A stretch of 5,039 nt of DNA from Ilumatobacter sp. (GTDB taxonomy: Bacteria; Actinomycetota; Acidimicrobiia; Acidimicrobiales; Ilumatobacteraceae). Positions within the stretch are counted from its first letter, which is position 1; the number at the start of each line of letters is the position of its first letter. The DNA is taken from positions 1 through 5,039 of the forward strand of contig JAJCXU010000660.1 of assembly GCA_029263275.1 (NCBI GenBank), read 5' to 3'. A model generated the notes under the pieces. It was not told the DNA's origin. It ran no database searches and saw nothing but the letters and a program-made list of their open reading frames with translations. The position numbers and the translations under genes are program-made. This document shows, piece after piece, positions 4,001-5,039 of this stretch.

Positions 4001-5039
4001 TCAGGAGTTGATCGCGAGCTCTTCCAACACGTCGCCGTAGCGCTCGATTGCCGCGGCGCGGCGGGTTGGGATGTGGTCGATGCTGGGGTCGCTCGGTCGG
4101 TACTGCTTGAGGAGCTGACGAGCCACGGTCACCTTGTGGACTTCGTCGGGACCGTCGTAGATCCGTGCAGCGCGCGCCGCTCGGTACATCGCTTCGAGGG
4201 GCAAGTCGGTGGTGTAGCCGAGCGAGCCGTGGATCTGGATCGCGCGGTCGATCACGTCGTGCAGCACCTTGGCGCCCCAGAATTTGATGACCGCGATCTC
4301 GAGTCGGGCGTCGCTGTACGTGCCGCCCGCTTCATGGAGCTTGTCCATCTTCCATGCGGCCTGCAGCGTGAGGAGCCGAGCGGCTTGGCGGTCGGCGTAT
4401 GACTGTGCGATCCAGTCCTGGATCATCTGCTTGTCGGCGAGGATCGAACCCTTCGTGTACCGCGTGAGCGCACGCTCGCACAGCAAGTCGAACGCTCGCT
4501 GCGACTGACCGAGCCAACGCATCGCGTGATGGATGCGGCCCGGGCCAAGGCGCTTCTGAGCCAACGCGAAGCCTTGACCGATGCCGGCTTCGCCGCCGAC
4601 GACGTTGTCGAAGGGAACGTGCACGTCCTCGTAGAGGATCTCGGCATGGCCGCCCGGCTCGCCCGTCTTGTGGTCGGGCTCGCCCATCGTCGGCACGTCG
4701 CGCACGATGTTCACGCCCGGCGTGTCGGTCGGGACGACGATCATCGAGAACGCCGAGTAGGGCGACGCGTCCTCGTCGAGATTGGTCTTGACCATCACGA
4801 TCAAGATGTCGGCGACGGATGCATTCGACGAGAACCACTTGTGGCCGTTGATGATCCACTCGTCGCCGTCGCGCACGGCGTGCGTGGTCAGCAGCGTCGG
4901 ATCAGCACCCGCGCCTGGCTCGGTCATCGAGAAGCACGACCGAATCTCCTGATCGAGGAGTGGCTGCATCCACTTCGTCTTCTGCTCCTCGGTGCCGCCG
5001 AGGGAGAGGAGTTCGGCGTTGCCCGAGTCAGGTGCGTTG
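4001..5039 (-). CDS. ACAD10/11-like acyl-CoA dehydrogenase, N-terminus cut by window edge
   Basis: Flavoprotein oxidising an acyl-CoA to an enoyl-CoA. The frame is open to the right edge: 23 further residues (including APDSGNAELLSLGGTEEQK) precede the first internal ATG at 4969, so that ATG is not the true start. 345 residues are visible, and about 60-100 N-terminal residues are probably missing. Features in order, numbered from the first visible residue: FSMTEPGAGAD at about 36-46, INGHKWFSSNAS at about 63-74, QKRLGPGRIHHAMR at about 161-174, IHGSLGYTTDLPLEAMYR at about 269-286, and IYDGPDEVHK at about 293-302. RLGPGRIHHxMR and DGPDEVH are hallmarks I associate with the ACAD10/ACAD11/FadE2 group. 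An Asp (about 295, codon 4154-4156) occupies the place of the usual catalytic Glu of medium-chain dehydrogenase. A charged tail of about 34 residues follows the last conserved helix. Substrate unknown. Confidence 0.93.
   Translation of the reverse strand, partial: NAPDSGNAELLSLGGTEEQKTKWMQPLLDQEIRSCFSMTEPGAGADPTLLTTHAVRDGDEWIINGHKWFSSNASVADILIVMVKTNLDEDASPYSAFSMIVVPTDTPGVNIVRDVPTMGEPDHKTGEPGGHAEILYEDVHVPFDNVVGGEAGIGQGFALAQKRLGPGRIHHAMRWLGQSQRAFDLLCERALTRYTKGSILADKQMIQDWIAQSYADRQAARLLTLQAAWKMDKLHEAGGTYSDARLEIAVIKFWGAKVLHDVIDRAIQIHGSLGYTTDLPLEAMYRAARAARIYDGPDEVHKVTVARQLLKQYRPSDPSIDHIPTRRAAAIERYGDVLEELAINS

Noticed and set aside
4967..4969. ATG at 4969 as the start of the second acyl-CoA dehydrogenase
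   Set aside because: The frame continues upstream with conserved family sequence (APDSGN...GGTEEQK) to the window edge, so the true start lies outside.

Overview
The window is GC-rich (by eye above 60%) and densely coding. Its gene content is that of an actinobacterial fatty-acid or acyl-CoA degradation locus. The codon usage, the many paralogous acyl-CoA dehydrogenases and the protein style suggest a high-GC actinobacterium, possibly an Ilumatobacter-like member of the Acidimicrobiia. That placement is an impression from sequence style, not a database result.

Layout. Positions 1-1067 (minus strand) hold an acyl-CoA dehydrogenase whose C-terminus runs off the left edge. It diverges from a MarR-family regulator at 1194-1658 (plus). 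The 126-bp gap between them carries back-to-back promoters, a 16-bp near-palindrome lying across both, and a separate perfect 31-bp palindrome. A second perfect 31-bp palindrome follows the marR stop codon. Next comes a complete thiolase at 1720-2886 (plus), then a 217-bp non-coding gap rich in stem-loops that ends in a plausible rho-independent terminator (about 3052-3090). On the minus strand, a small APH-family phosphotransferase (3104-3901) converges on the thiolase and appears to have its own leaderless promoter. Upstream of it, across a 99-bp gap containing a 43-nt hairpin, lies a second acyl-CoA dehydrogenase, ACAD10/11-like (4001-5039), whose N-terminus runs off the right edge.

How the genes may work together. 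The first dehydrogenase would make the alpha,beta-enoyl-CoA. The thiolase would release acetyl-CoA at the end of a beta-oxidation round. The MarR protein sits where it could control both through the shared intergenic region, probably responding to an acyl-CoA or related ligand (inference). The second dehydrogenase belongs to the subgroup that in animals is fused to an APH-type kinase domain. Here an APH-family gene lies just downstream, but it has its own promoter-like sequence and looks like a different APH subfamily, so a functional pairing is only a hypothesis.

The most unusual features are non-coding: two perfect 31-bp odd-centred palindromes bracketing marR, and a third long hairpin between the second dehydrogenase and the phosphotransferase. 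No tRNA, rRNA, CRISPR array, transposase or phage gene is visible.
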